A stretch of DNA of 64,000 bases from Rhododendron vialii (taxonomy: Eukaryota > Streptophyta > Magnoliopsida > Ericales > Ericaceae). This document shows, piece after piece, positions 46,901-57,372 of the stretch. Position 1 is the stretch's first letter. The number at the start of each line of letters is the position of its first letter. The DNA lies in contig NC_080561.1 of assembly GCF_030253575.1 (NCBI RefSeq), positions 33,813,564-33,877,563 of the forward strand. Direction: 5' to 3'. A program made the position numbers and the translations under genes. The notes below the pieces were generated by a model. That model was not told the origin of the DNA. It saw nothing but the letters and a program-made list of their open reading frames with translations, and ran no database searches.

Positions 46901-49623
46901 TTGTATAAAGTAAGGATGATATTTTTTCCTAGGTTTTCTGGCCTTATTTCTCTGTCATCACAATTTTTTGTTAAACTCCTCGCATTCCTCTGTGACATAC
47001 TTCTCGATGGAGGGATATAGGGTAGCAGTATCTTTTGAGACAGTGTTTTCCTCTAATCTGTTGTTTGAATACTATTAGTGTCGCTACATGTTCTCATTTA
47101 TAGGCAATCCTCGCCCTCTCCCTCTGAAAGGAAAAATAACTAGTTGGTCAACTAAAAGTTTGTTAGATTTTTTGTGAACTGCCAAAACATTTATCTGAAA
47201 TCATTTTAAGCGGTCTTAGAGGGTTTAATGTCGTGGTATCAGGAGATTCTTCCGACCTTGCCTTGGAATGCAGATGACTAATCTCTGTGCTGCAAGGCCA
47301 GGCCAGTTGGAAAAGATTATCCAGAAGTTTCCCAATATGTCCGAAGGTGTTCTTGTTGAAGAGGTATGTTCTCTGCTGCTACACCCTTTTCCTAGATGGA
47401 TCCTGATTCACCTGCAATCTTATTTAGGACTTACAGATGCATTTCTTCGTAGATGTTTAAATACACCCCTACAGTAAAGCTACAAGAAATTTGACTGCAT
47501 ATGTAGAATATTGAGTTGATGGTGTCACGATGATTGGAAAAGATATTATTGTGGCCATATGCAATCTAGACCTCTTGCTTCAACTTGGTGTGACCAGTAC
47601 AGATTGCTAAATTAATTGATTGTCCTTTTGTAGTTTGACTATAATGCTGGCATAAAAGCTGTGACATATTGACACTTAACTAGCTGTGATTAGTCTTCCT
47701 TCTCCATGTATTTTCCCTTCTTTTCTTGATCAGCAACAAATTTGCTAATATTAATAAAGAAATTGGCAGAAGGATAAAAGAAAAGGAGGACAAGTAGTCC
47801 ACCAAGTACAATAAACTCTGTGTGCTACAAATGGCTCTCCAATCTCTTGTAATAAAAAAACAATGGTATCCCTTGAAAGGAGGAGACACTGCCACCCAAA
47901 AGAAGCAAAGATAACATATCTCTCAGCGATGTTACACCGACTTAGGTGCAGATATCGGGTGTGGGTGTTTATCAAAGGATCGGGCAGCTCAAAATGTATG
48001 ATACACAGCTATGGATCCGAGTTCTAATATGGATATGGTGCACATTAAACACCTTATCCAGTATGACATTTCCTGTCAGTTACTGGGAAGCAGAAGCTGG
48101 ATATGGGCCTGTGAGTATCAAACTCAGCGGGTCTCCACTGAATATTTGTAAAGCTCCAGCCCAGGTCAAAACCTTTAACCCTGGTCAAATACCAAACTCC
48201 TTTGATATGCTAACTGCTAAGACACCCCAAGTTCCTAACAGTGCTGCAATCAGTACAGACCCTGGCAGCACCACACTATCGACAATATGTTCAAGCATTT
48301 TGAGCTTTGTTTTAACCGTAAACTTCGTTGGACAACAGCAGTTAGCAGTCACAAAAGTTCAAATTTTTGAAAATGAAACAGAATAATCAAGAGGATATCT
48401 TTCAGACAATTTTGATATTTTAAGGTACATGTAAAACTAATAAGGAATGATTTTCTTACACTCCTTGTTTAACCAAAATCACTCCTTTTGTCTTCTGTTT
48501 TTATTACACGTTAAAAAAGCCACTGTATTTTGGTAGTATTTTTTTTTTTCTCTGGATGTCAACACAAAATGCCCCGACAATTTTGGATATTTGGATATTT
48601 TTGCATAATGATACAAGAAGAGCAGTGCTTTCAATCAAAAGTGGAGTGTGAATCATGTCCTTTGTGTTTGACGAGTACGTCTATGGCATTTATGGTTTTG
48701 AACATATGGATGTGCTCTCTATCTCAATTGAGATGTTACAAGTAATCTTATAGTCGCTGCATTTTGTTGTAACAATCAACTAGGTTATAGAAGGGTCCCC
48801 TGCTGAGTGTGCTGGAATACTCCATGGCGATGTTATTGTCCAATGTGCAGGCAAATTCGTTCGAAGTTTTTTGGAGGTACGCAACTTTTATCGTTGTTGT
48901 TACGAGCCAGGACAAAATAAAAAATTGTCATTGCTGTTAAGGGGGAGGTATTGGGGGCTTGCCCTATATGGGTGGCTGGTCTGGTCACTGGCCCTGTCTA
49001 GGTCAATGAGGCTACCCATTAGGTTGTTGAGTGGCCTTCGTGGATATGCCTCAGCCTAGCGACTGCCAGTAGCCTTTTCATTATGGAGAGTATGAAGTGT
49101 GTTTTTATTTTCCTCCCATTTTAGTTTACGTTATTTTTCGATCGGCCCCTTGTGTTTTTGCATTATTGCACTCTTATGATATGTTTTTGTTTAATCTTTC
49201 TCCTGTTGCAGTTCTGTGGTGTAGTATGGGACAAGGCTGGGAAATCTGTGAAGGTGGTTGTGATAAGAAAAACAAGCGGTGCCCGTTTGAAGCTTAAGGT
49301 GAAGGTTGATGAGATAAACCCAGAAAATTTTTATGGGTAAATATCTTTGCATTTTGGTTAATCTGTAATTATGTTTTTAAAATGGGTGTAAGTTTATGGA
49401 TTTGCTTTCGTATCACATTTTGTCGAAAGAAATGGGTTTGTTGTTTGGTGGTTTTACTATTTTATCATATTTTATTATGAACTTTTTACATCTGACTTAC
49501 GTCAGTCATGTTGTTTTACACTGTCCATATATGCTTCATTCGGTTTCTTACGATTTGCCTTTTCTTCTTAGATGGCCGCTCCCTGAAAAACGCTGGGTTT
49601 CCGTCAATAGAGTTCGGAGGTAA
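34908..49623 (+). CDS. gene C: Do-like trypsin-PDZ protein, probable pseudoprotease (10 coding exons)
   Basis: Joined exons: 34908-34986, 36755-36892, 39844-39980, 40656-40960, 41910-41970, 42190-42320, 47243-47363, 48784-48876, 49212-49336, 49572-49623. They give an open 413-residue frame, every intron being GT-AG. Intron phases equal those of gene B, and seven of the ten exons have identical length. The start is the upstream ATG conserved with B; a second in-frame Met lies at 34941. The trypsin part has [11 protein letters not shown]; the His site reads LASAR, the Asp site NLALIKI, and the Ser site CGIGGP, so no catalytic residue remains. [11 protein letters not shown] and a PDZ-like [16 protein letters not shown] follow; the protein ends [16 protein letters not shown]. 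Introns 1, 2 and 6 carry transposon insertions absent from B. The role is unknown; a peptide-binding scaffold is possible. Confidence 0.83.
35000..35405. mobile_element. palindromic MULE-type MITE in intron 1 of gene C
   Basis: Two long GC-rich arms are near-perfect inverses (for example ccggccaccggacggccgat, aaacggcatccgatgtgtgt and tagatcgagtaccctatttt). The element is flanked by a 9 bp duplication gtaaaatac (34991-34999 and 35406-35414), the target-site length of Mutator-like elements. Gene B has gtaggtaaaataacggt at the matching place, the empty site. The insertion lies four bases after the GT of the splice donor (34987). A related element is at 57990-58330. Confidence 0.88.
36950..37114. 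mobile_element. MITE in intron 2 of gene C
   Basis: The ends aaatgctagggacaaagaaaa and the inverse of ttttctttgtacctagcattt match closely. Inner arms (agtggttgagattcactttga and its inverse) give a hairpin of about 165 bp. ctccatat occurs on both sides and may be part of the target duplication. Confidence 0.8.
37411..38476. mobile_element. PIF/Harbinger-derived element in intron 2 of gene C
   Basis: The ends gagcatctccagcagagttt and the inverse of aactctgctggagatgctt are terminal inverted repeats. TTA stands on both sides (37408-37410, 38477-38479), the target duplication of PIF/Harbinger elements. Inside on the minus strand (38105-38293) is a short ORF with [14 protein letters not shown], a text resembling a motif of Harbinger-linked plant proteins. 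The element is about 1.07 kb, too short for a full transposase, so it is a deletion derivative. Confidence 0.75.
39560..39761. mobile_element. MITE in intron 2 of gene C with a 10 bp target duplication
   Basis: The terminal arms aggaccaccgcattttaagc and the inverse of gcttaaaatgcggtggtcct match almost perfectly. An inner pair (ttggattgtgttttgaatgg) extends the hairpin. The sequence atcactaata flanks both sides (39550-39559 and 39762-39771). The element ends about 80 bp before exon 3 of gene C. Confidence 0.85.
41000..41790. mobile_element. unclassified insertion of about 0.8 kb in intron 4 of gene C
   Basis: Intron 4 is 949 bp in gene C but only 184 bp in gene B, while the intron ends of B and C still resemble each other. 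The extra material contains no recognisable ORF, inverted ends or LTR that I can define. It is inferred to be an insertion by comparison only. Confidence 0.45.
43636..45802 (+). mobile_element. LINE insertion carrying ORF1 only, in intron 6 of gene C
   Basis: The insertion ends in a poly-A run (45791-45802) and is flanked by a perfect 12 bp duplication gggtaggtggtt (43624-43635 and 45803-45814), the hallmark of target-primed reverse transcription. It has a GC-rich 5' leader, a gag-like ORF1 (44076-45587, broken), and no endonuclease or reverse transcriptase region. The complete ends show it is not a simple 5' truncation. It is an ORF1-only, non-autonomous derivative or an internally deleted L1-type element. 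Confidence 0.85.
44076..45587 (+). pseudogene. broken LINE ORF1 (DUF4283-type gag-like protein with a zinc knuckle)
   Basis: The frame opens at 44076 ([20 protein letters not shown]). It shifts near 44200 into a 44185-44880 frame with a DUF4283-like region ([35 protein letters not shown]). It then shifts again near 44875 to text with [14 protein letters not shown], a CCHC knuckle, after an in-frame stop (44989-44991). A last stretch to 45587 is low-complexity and basic ([12 protein letters not shown]). Such proteins bind nucleic acid in plant L1 elements. Two frameshifts and stops make it inactive. Confidence 0.75.
46196..46835. mobile_element. non-autonomous hAT element in intron 6 of gene C
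   Basis: The ends are tagggctataaacgaacc and the inverse of ttacagccccta-type text (attacagcccta). An exact 8 bp duplication cccatgac flanks the element (46188-46195 and 46836-46843), the hAT target length. The interior is made of ggttcggctcg/cgagccgaacc words in both directions. It has no transposase. A decayed relative lies at 34264-34606. Confidence 0.88.
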
Positions 49624-50139
49624 TCCCGTGAAATACTGACTGTGATGTATGCCCTGCTAATGGTCAATATTTATCGGCACAACTGTAGTAGTTTAATACC
49701 TTGCCCCTTCTTCTGTCTGCTTTGGATGAATTTCTGATCAAGTATGTATGTATGTAATTAAGTAACTTAACGGGTGTTTATTATGGTTTTTACTGAATGA
49801 TCAGTATCTACTTTTGTAGCTCCCATTTATTCACAGATCTTTAGAATCTTAACTGACAATTTAACACACCTAACTATTGCCGTACTGAAAAGAGAATATG
49901 ATTCTATCAAATGTCGGACGTAAATTAAGAGGTTTCTACAAGAACTTGGTTTACTGGTGAGATGCTTGTGGAAAAATGAGACAGGTTGAGGTATTATGGT
50001 TCATTTTTTTTGTTTTTGTTTTTGTTTTTGTATTTTGTTTGTGGTTTTTTTTGGGGGGGTGTCCTAGCACCAAGAAAAAGGGTGGCGGGCCCTTTAGTCT
50101 ATGTTTAGGTCTGTCTCTGTTCAGCTCAATGTACTCCGA
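49624..50139. other. 3' flank of gene C
   Basis: No gene is seen. A T/G-rich low-complexity tract (ttttgtttttgtttttg) lies at 50007-50057. Confidence 0.5.
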
Positions 50140-51365
50140 AAGATCAGCATTCACCTGACGATCCTTTTGTTCAGTCTTCTTTGCCACTACTGCAGTTATC
50201 TCAAGCTCTTTTTACTCGGTCCTTTGATAATGGTGCAACTAGCCGTGATTTGTTTAATCTCTCTATTCAACGACAGTACTCTGGATCTGACAGTGTTATT
50301 GTTAGTAATGGTTCGGCTTCGCTCATAACTCATTCTGGTAAGGGCTTACTATCAACTCCTCCTGCCCAATTCACTTCGAATAATGTTCTTCATTTTCCCT
50401 GTAGTATGCATTTTTTTATGTACATAAATCTGAGAAACACAACCCTGGCAGACTTGTTTTTTATGTGTTTGGTTTTTATAAATCCTTGACAAGCACTATC
50501 AACACAGTGCTTCATCAGGGCCATTGTATTAAGGATCTTGCTCAATTCAACCTTGCTCCGACCAAGATAAACGTCTTATTAACTTTTTTGCCCGGGGTTT
50601 GGTCACCACAGTACACGATTTTGCGCTAGGCGCTTTGGTCACCACCGTTCACGTACAGCTATCAGTACCAGGTTACCCTAGTGGCCTAAGTTTCAGTTAC
50701 TTTGGTGGTTGTTGCTTTCCTTGGATAAGACCATACACACAAACTCCTCCGAAGTAATATCATATCAATACATGTTTTGATCCATTTCTAACAAGTATGT
50801 TTCTAGACATGTTGAATATGCTCAGTTCCTAAACGATATAGGTGTTTGTTGTTTGCCCATGATGGTGCAAAATGTGCCCAATCGAGTAGGCGCAGAGGAT
50901 TGGCATAATGCTATCCCCATTTGGCTTTCTCTTGTTCACGATTTGACCCGTTATGGTCCCTTGTGATGTGCTCTTCACGCTTTGTTCTTCTAAATCCTTT
51001 TCTAATATACTACTCTTCCTCAGGTTTCTTTTCGTTTCTTGTCTAATTTTGTTTTAATTGACTCCTGTTTCTGCTCAAATCGTTCCTTAAATTCTTGATT
51101 CTTCTACTGCTCCTCCTGCTCCTCTTCTTGATAATTTTGTTTCTTCACTGTCCCAGTTTCTGCTATTCCTTCTGGTGGTCCAGCTAGTTTTGTTTCTTCT
51201 ACTCATTCCATGCTCACTACAGTAGTATATGGAAAAATGGCCTTTCGAAGCCTAATAAGTATCGTGATCATTTCTTACCTTGTATGACCAGCCTCGATCT
51301 TTTGGAGAAGCTGACAAACCTGTTTGTTTTTGGAAACTAGGCACCTGGACTTTAGTCCCTTTTTT
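50140..51365 (+). mobile_element. decayed Ty1/copia pol fragment with internal deletions
   Basis: Around 50158-50400 the translated text FTRSFDNGATSRDLFNLS and YSGSDSVIVSNGSASLITHS, then GKGLLSTPPAQFTSNNVLHF, matches the copia protease region (usual DSGAT is DNGAT here). Near 51200 come HSMLT-like text and then LGTWTLVPF at about 51340, the start of the copia reverse transcriptase. The integrase core expected between them is missing, and many stops interrupt the frame. No LTRs were found. An A-rich run and further non-coding text follow. Confidence 0.65.
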
Positions 51366-53517
51366 TTAAACAACAAAAAAAAAAATTTCATTAATTTTGA
51401 AATTGTTACAAGACTAATGAGAGCAAGGAAATAGTGTCAAATGTTCTCCCTCGTTGGTTGTGCAGATAAAGTCGAGGGATTCTGATAAATTAACTAAGTC
51501 CAGGCATTGAACGGGGTAGGCAACCCACTTTTGTGCCTCAAGGCTCAGGTGTGGGGGGCCAATAACGGTTCCCAATGATGTCCTGGAAATACATAAAAAC
51601 TACTTGTAGCGAAAAACGGGAGTTTTTTTTGGTAGGAACGGCAAGAAATTCATTAATATGAGTACACCGAAATTGAATATAAATTTCTATAGTCATCGGT
51701 ATTAAGGCTCCATAGTCATCGGTATTAAGGCTCCGTTGGTTTTCGTATAAAATAATTCACGACAAAAATTTCCGTGTAAGATTGTACACGTAACGAACTT
51801 GGTCAAAACAAATTTTCAGCGTTTGGCATCAACCTAGAAAGAAATTTTATGGACAAACGATTTTATGAATTGTGTTGCAAAAACCGTAGTGAAGAGGCTG
51901 AATGACTACGCCGACCAAGAATAACTCAAACAAATCGAGAATTCAAGCCAAGTATTCATAACGATTGTTCAAACAGACGAGGTTTGATGCCGAGGCAAGT
52001 GGTGATCGAGCATTAGAGCATCTCCAAGCAAGCTCCATATTTTGTACATATGGAGATTACGTGCACGCTAAATCAACCATCATTTTGGAGAATTACAATG
52101 GAGACAACCCAGTTGAAAATCAAAGATCCGTCTCTATTTTTACTTTTCTTTTTTGATTTGTACTTTATTAATTTTCACTATTCATCTTTTTTGAGACCCC
52201 ATTTTATGTTTTATTGACAACTTCTAATATCATATATCCCTTGCACTTTCTGTTGCATTTATGTTAAATATGATTAACTTTTCCTTGTTATAGATCTAAT
52301 ATTCTAAAAATTGGTACCATTGCAAACAAATCGACGATACCCTTAAAATGAGTCGAATTTCGAATATGAAATTAAAAACTCATCTCTTTTTCTTTCTTTT
52401 TTTTTATTTAAGTTTTTAGCTATTCTTAAACAGTTTATTTATTTATTTTTTATTTTTATCGGTACCATTTGTACCATATTACTCCAGTATTACTACGCAT
52501 GTAATCTTGACTTTACTGACCAATGTAGTCCATTTAACTTATTTACCAACTAGCTAGTGCTACCACCAATAAAGTTTGCTCAACGTGGCCATTGGATGGA
52601 GTGTCTACCAACCAGTCTTGATTGTTGAATTGAATACCTCAGCTGCCAATGGTCTAAAGACTCTCTCATAACTCCTCTTCCATCTTCCAAAACCAGAGCT
52701 GAATTCTTCCTATTATACACATTCTGCCTAAAGTTCTTCGACAGTGGAGTCTTTTTTTGAGTTACAACCATGGAAGTCTTGTTCAAAGTCTTCGCAACGT
52801 GGCCTGGCTTTTTCGAGCTGTAAGAGAAGAGGCTTAAACAGAAAGGAGAAGACGAGAGGCAGCAATTGGATTCCAAGGGGCATCGGCGGCCGGACCGGAC
52901 ATCGACCGACCGTAAAATAACTTACAGAGATTTGGCCAGCCGGTAAGTTATTTTCATCTCCTTCTCCTAAAATATTTTTCAGCCAAACAGATATTGCTCC
53001 ATTTACATGCAACCAAACACCGGAAATTGAAGAATTGTTTGTGCCAAAAATATTTTACCTATGATCAAATGAGAGAGCCTAAAAGTTTCAGAGCCTAATT
53101 GAAATGAGAGAGCCTAATTGTTTGTGCCAAAAAAAACTGTAGAAGTCTAATTGTTTACCTATGATCAAATATTTTACCTATGATCAAATGAGAGAGCCTA
53201 ATTGTTTGTGCCAAAAAAAACTCTTTCTACAGAATCCTGTTAGCCAGTGCATGGGGTCATTGGGATATTTTGAATGCATAGAGTAGAATTACGAAATTGA
53301 AATTAGGGTTTAAAAGCGATGGCAATAACAATAAGCATGCTTGAATCATAGATATATAAGAACCATGAAGTCCATAACCAGACCAAAAAAAACATGGATA
53401 CGCTTGACCAAACCCCATTACAAGTATACAGTCAAACATGACAAAGCTTTCAAAACAGATGAATAGAGTAGGATAAAAAGACTAATACAACATAGAACTA
53501 TAACAAAGCTTGGAGTT
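51366..53517. other. intergenic region between genes C and D
   Basis: No convincing gene is seen. It includes AT-rich DNA, a MITE-like end at 52015 (agagcatctccaagcaag), and, at 53040-53220, several short direct copies of atgatcaaatgagagagcct and ttgtttgtgccaaaaa. Confidence 0.5.
53040..53220 (+). repeat. short direct repeats
   Basis: The words tgagagagcctaattgtttg and acctatgatcaaat recur three or four times in this stretch, interleaved. Non-coding. Confidence 0.7.
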
Positions 53518-54249
53518 TCACTTTTTTTTCCCTTTTCCCTTTTTATAAGATCTGTAGAAGTCCTTTAGAACGGTTAAATGTACGGCAAAGTCGAACTCCT
53601 TCCAGACAAAAGTAGAAAGTCCGATAAGTCTGCCGCTCGAACTGAACACCGGGGCACCCATTGCATTATTCCATCCATGAAAATTATTAATCTGCATTAG
53701 CTTCAAATCACCGCCGAGCGATAAAGGAGCAAGGTTCTTTGGGTCATCCTCCACGTCTCGCGCAAGCCTGTGATCCTGACATGCGAGATGACCTATCATT
53801 AGTGTGTACATAAAATTGGCTGTGTGAGAAATACAAAGCACCTCCTTCCCAATATCGAATCGTTCTTCCTCATCAAATGTAGCAAAATCAAAGGCACAGA
53901 CATTCTTCTTGGGCACAAGAATAGCTAAATCATGTTTTGGCATTTTTCCCTCTCTATTGGCTTCCCAAAAGTTTTCATCAACTTCCCGGCGGACACGTAT
54001 AGACAGTGTGTTATCCGGAACCAAATATGCACTAGTTAGTATTGTCCCATTTTTATCTATGATCACCCCGGCACCACGAAGAACAATTGGCTCAGTAGGC
54101 AGAGTACCCTCTGAGGTTCCACGTATTTCGGTATTTACAATAACAACAACTTGCTTCAATTTTTCGAAGAATTGATGTCTTTGTTCTTGGGAAAGGTAAC
54201 TATTACTAATCTTTGGAAACTCAGTTTCAAAATCAATCACCCTCGCCAT
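53518..54249 (-). CDS. gene D: single-domain trypsin-fold (protease Do-like) protein, probable pseudoprotease
   Basis: The 243-residue product starts at the ATG three bases after an acceptor (ttgtgcag, exon start 54252), exactly as in gene A. It keeps GAGVIIDKNGTILTSAYLV (His replaced by Tyr) and HDLAILVPKK (Asp present), but the Ser site reads NNAMGAPVFSSSGRLIGL, with Met where gene A has Ser, so D has lost a second catalytic residue. It is shorter than A mainly by a deletion in the region after VNTE and at the tail, which ends in a lysine-rich run. There is no PDZ domain, transit peptide or membrane segment. It converges on gene C and shares both 5' UTR exon and 3' flank with A, so it is A's partner in the inverted duplication. 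Confidence 0.8.
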   Translation of the reverse strand: MARVIDFETEFPKISNSYLSQEQRHQFFEKLKQVVVIVNTEIRGTSEGTLPTEPIVLRGAGVIIDKNGTILTSAYLVPDNTLSIRVRREVDENFWEANREGKMPKHDLAILVPKKNVCAFDFATFDEEERFDIGKEVLCISHTANFMYTLMIGHLACQDHRLARDVEDDPKNLAPLSLGGDLKLMQINNFHGWNNAMGAPVFSSSGRLIGLSTFVWKEFDFAVHLTVLKDFYRSYKKGKGKKK

Positions 54250-54252
54250 TAC

Positions 54253-56609
54253 CTGCACAAATAAACCAGGACCCCGAAAATTAACATCTAAGAAATTGCT
54301 ACCAAAATCAGGCAAGAGTCAGCAACCTAGAAGACTAGTGTAGGAGAAGCATTTGCAAACAACTTGGTTGGTCTTAGGCAAGATAAGGTTCTCTTCTTAC
54401 ATTAGGCAGTGATTAAACTATCATCAAACTGAGTTAGAAGCTCCAAAGGAGAATTGGGAATTTTGAATTTTTGAAGCAAGAACTTTATGTAAGAGTTTTG
54501 AAGCTCCAAAAGGAGAATTGGGAATTTTGTTGAATAGGAGATCAGAATGTTTTTTCCTAGGAGATGGAAAATTCGACCGCTAGATTTTGTCAATTTGCAA
54601 GTTCTTCCTCAAGTAGTTAAAAGAATGAAATTGGTTGAAATTTTGATGATACTTGGTAGCATAGATATTCTAACAATGTTATCATTACTGTCAGATCAAA
54701 TCAACGGGTATCAAGTACAAGACTGAAAACAAATGTTGCTAAGGTGAATTACATCGTGATGTTGGAATGAAACAATCAGGTGCAGGAACTACACTGCACA
54801 TGCTGAAACTTGGTAACTTCAAGTATACAATGAGGCATAGGAGTGGCAAATATTGTTTTTAACAGACGAAATTATGCCCAAGTGCTGAGTGACTTTGATG
54901 CGAGAAATCATGATGGAAATGCATCTGATCATGGGGTTTAGTACGGGGGAATCATATTTCATATCCAGCCATCTTCATTTATCAGCAAAGATCAGAGCAC
55001 ATGAGCATAAAGAGGAGAACGAAAAGAAGCTTTGATGTCAAACAAACGAGAATAATTTCACTAAGAACAGTCGATGCAATAAACATGTTGTTGCTAAGCC
55101 AACTATTATGGTTGATCCCATAAAAATAGTTGAAAACAGTTGATCCCACAAACAATTGGGCAAGGACGAAGCTAGAATAACCTCTTAAGGGGAAACTAGC
55201 AAGTCTATATAACATAAAAAAAAAAGTCCCACTGGTACAATTATGCATGATACAAAAGGCATTCATTAGTCTATTCTAATATATAACGGGAGAGGAACTT
55301 TTGGTGTGAAGTGTTTTCGAAGCCATGTCACAAAAGTGATTTACATTTTTGTCCTAATCAAAACTCGTGTTTTACATCTGATTTTACTGTAACACGATTA
55401 ACCTTAGGGCAAAATCGTAAAATCACTAAGACTCAACCGTCCACCACACCCCCAAAAAACCTCCCCACACACACTCCCACTCCCCAAATATTTTCCCTTG
55501 TGCTTTCACATGCACACACGGAGGGTGTGCCCCCAACCAATAGTATTTAAAAAACACCACTATATATTTTATTCTTTAATACTTGGCAACACCTTCCTTT
55601 TTGAAGTAAAAATCAACTTTTGATTCCTCTCTCAATTATATTTCCGAGAAGTATCCATAGCAATATTTTATAATTCTAAATGCTAGTGATATAGTAAATA
55701 GTAACCCATTTGGATTCACGCATTTCGATTAGTTAGATAGTAGTAAACTAAAAAACTATTCCAAAATTATTTTAAAAGGAGGAATCATAATATTAAACTC
55801 CCTCTAAATTTCAGCAATCAGTAGTAAAAATATAGGGGAAAGATTTCGAAAGTGAGGAAAGTATAAAAGATTGGTATAGGTACAGATTTTTTTTTTATAC
55901 CATCTTGTAATCAGCATTAGACTCATTTAGGGTGTCTAGGCTTCGGCCTTTTCAGGTGGGCTCCGTCCCATATGGGTGTTCTCCATTAGCTTCTTGCCAA
56001 TCTTCTTGCCAATCGTAAGTTTGGGTCTCGAATTTGGACAGAAGATTGTTCTTTGAACTTGTTGTTTCCCTTTCCTATTAGTCTTGCAACAATTTCACGA
56101 TTAATGAAATTTTCTTTTGTCACGATTAATGAAATTTTCTTTTGTCGTTCAAAAAAACCAACAGCAAATGACATTTCTGTTTGCGGATTAGAAAAAATAA
56201 AGCCAAGAACCAAAGCCTATTACAACATCGCCATACTAGAAAAGTAGCCAAGGACCAGGTTTCTTTACCAACATTGGCCCTCATTGTATAAAAAATTCAG
56301 AAATAAGTAGTAAATTTCAGCACATTTAACATCGTTCTTCCAAAATAAATGGTCAGCCGAAACCCATGCTGAAAACGAAATCTTCAAGATGGAAATTCCC
56401 AAATAAAACAGATACATTTCCCAAATAAAGCAGATACGTTTGATTTTGACAGTCGTAAGGATACCTCAGCTTCCGATTCGACCTTTAAAACCCTTGGATG
56501 AAAGTGAAAGAAAACTTAGCCCAGGTTGGAGAAATTAGGGTTTCGTTAGATTTAGAACTTTCACAAACTCAGGGGGGTTTCGAAAAGCAGCTCCAAAATC
56601 AGATTATAC
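54253..56609 (-). other. 5' UTR intron of gene D
   Basis: The intron runs from the gta donor at 56609 to the acceptor before 54252. It holds a short direct duplication at about 54447-54536 (gaagctccaaaggagaattg) and another at 56094-56145 (acgattaatgaaattttctt). A segment starting at 55273 with a Helitron-like beginning (tctattctaatatataacgg) is seen, but no matching 3' end was found. Confidence 0.5.
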
Positions 56610-56720
56610 CTGTGTCGGAAGCTGCTGCTGAGTGATTGCTCGGAGTTCCGTCGCCGGCACCGGAACAGATGCGAGTGGGTTAGTGACTGTAGTAAAAGAG
56701 CTCTTCTAGTGGATTTGCCT
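56610..56720 (-). other. 5' UTR exon of gene D (approximate start)
   Basis: On the minus strand, cactcgcatctgttccggtg, ccggcgacgg and cagcagcagcttccgacacag match the 5' UTR exon of gene A, followed by a gtataa donor. No long ORF is present in it. The upstream limit is not visible. Confidence 0.6.
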
Positions 56721-56994
56721 GCTGCCTGCTGTCCGGGACAGCATGCATGTTTGGCCAATTCAGGCAACCTGTGCTCTCGGTAATAAAAAGCTCAGATTGC
56801 ATCTCAGCCGAACAATAATAGACGGCCGAGATTTATTCAGCTGAGATGTAATTTGAGCTGTCTATTGTCAATCATGAACGATCCGGATTGACCCAATACG
56901 GACCCCTAATTCCTAAATCTGTGACTCGAGGGTAGAACTTATTACTAGGTAAAAGTGAAACCCACTTGACTGAAGCGTGAACTTTTTTTGAGCC

Positions 56995-57372
56995 ATTGTA
57001 TGGGTACACCACTGTGGTGTACACCAAATCTACAAATATACATTGCATCTTGTGGGACCTATTTTAGAGTTTCACATAAATAATTGGAGCCTCTTAATTT
57101 TTTAAAAATATTTTGTTAAAGGTCTGTGCAGAAAAACAGTTCATCCAGATATCAATAAGAGCTTATCAACTATTTACTCAATTTTCTATGAGCAAATTGG
57201 GCGTAAAATCGATTAAGCCTTTACCGGTATCGGGTTTGAGCTATTTTTTTACAGAGACCCTTAAAAAAGTGTTTTAAAAATATTGAGCGGCTTCGATTAT
57301 TTGTGTGTAATCCCGAGTGGGTCCCATGGAATGCGATGTACATTTGATGTACCAAATGGTGTACCCATAGTT
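56995..57372. mobile_element. MITE-like element upstream of gene D
   Basis: The left end tatgggtacaccactgtggt and the right end (inverse of aatggtgtacccata) pair, continued by acattgcatcttgtgggacc and its inverse. A homologous half-element lies at about 985-1095 upstream of gene A in the mirrored orientation. Confidence 0.65.

Noticed and set aside
47946..48386. 146-codon open frame on +
   Set aside because: It lies within intron 7 of gene C, shows no family motif and has no counterpart in the matching intron of gene B. It is taken as chance or transposon text.
55273..55560. Second possible Helitron 5' end (tctattctaatatataacgg) in the 5' UTR intron of gene D
   Set aside because: The preceding base is not A, and no hairpin plus CTRR end was found downstream. 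Not called as a feature.
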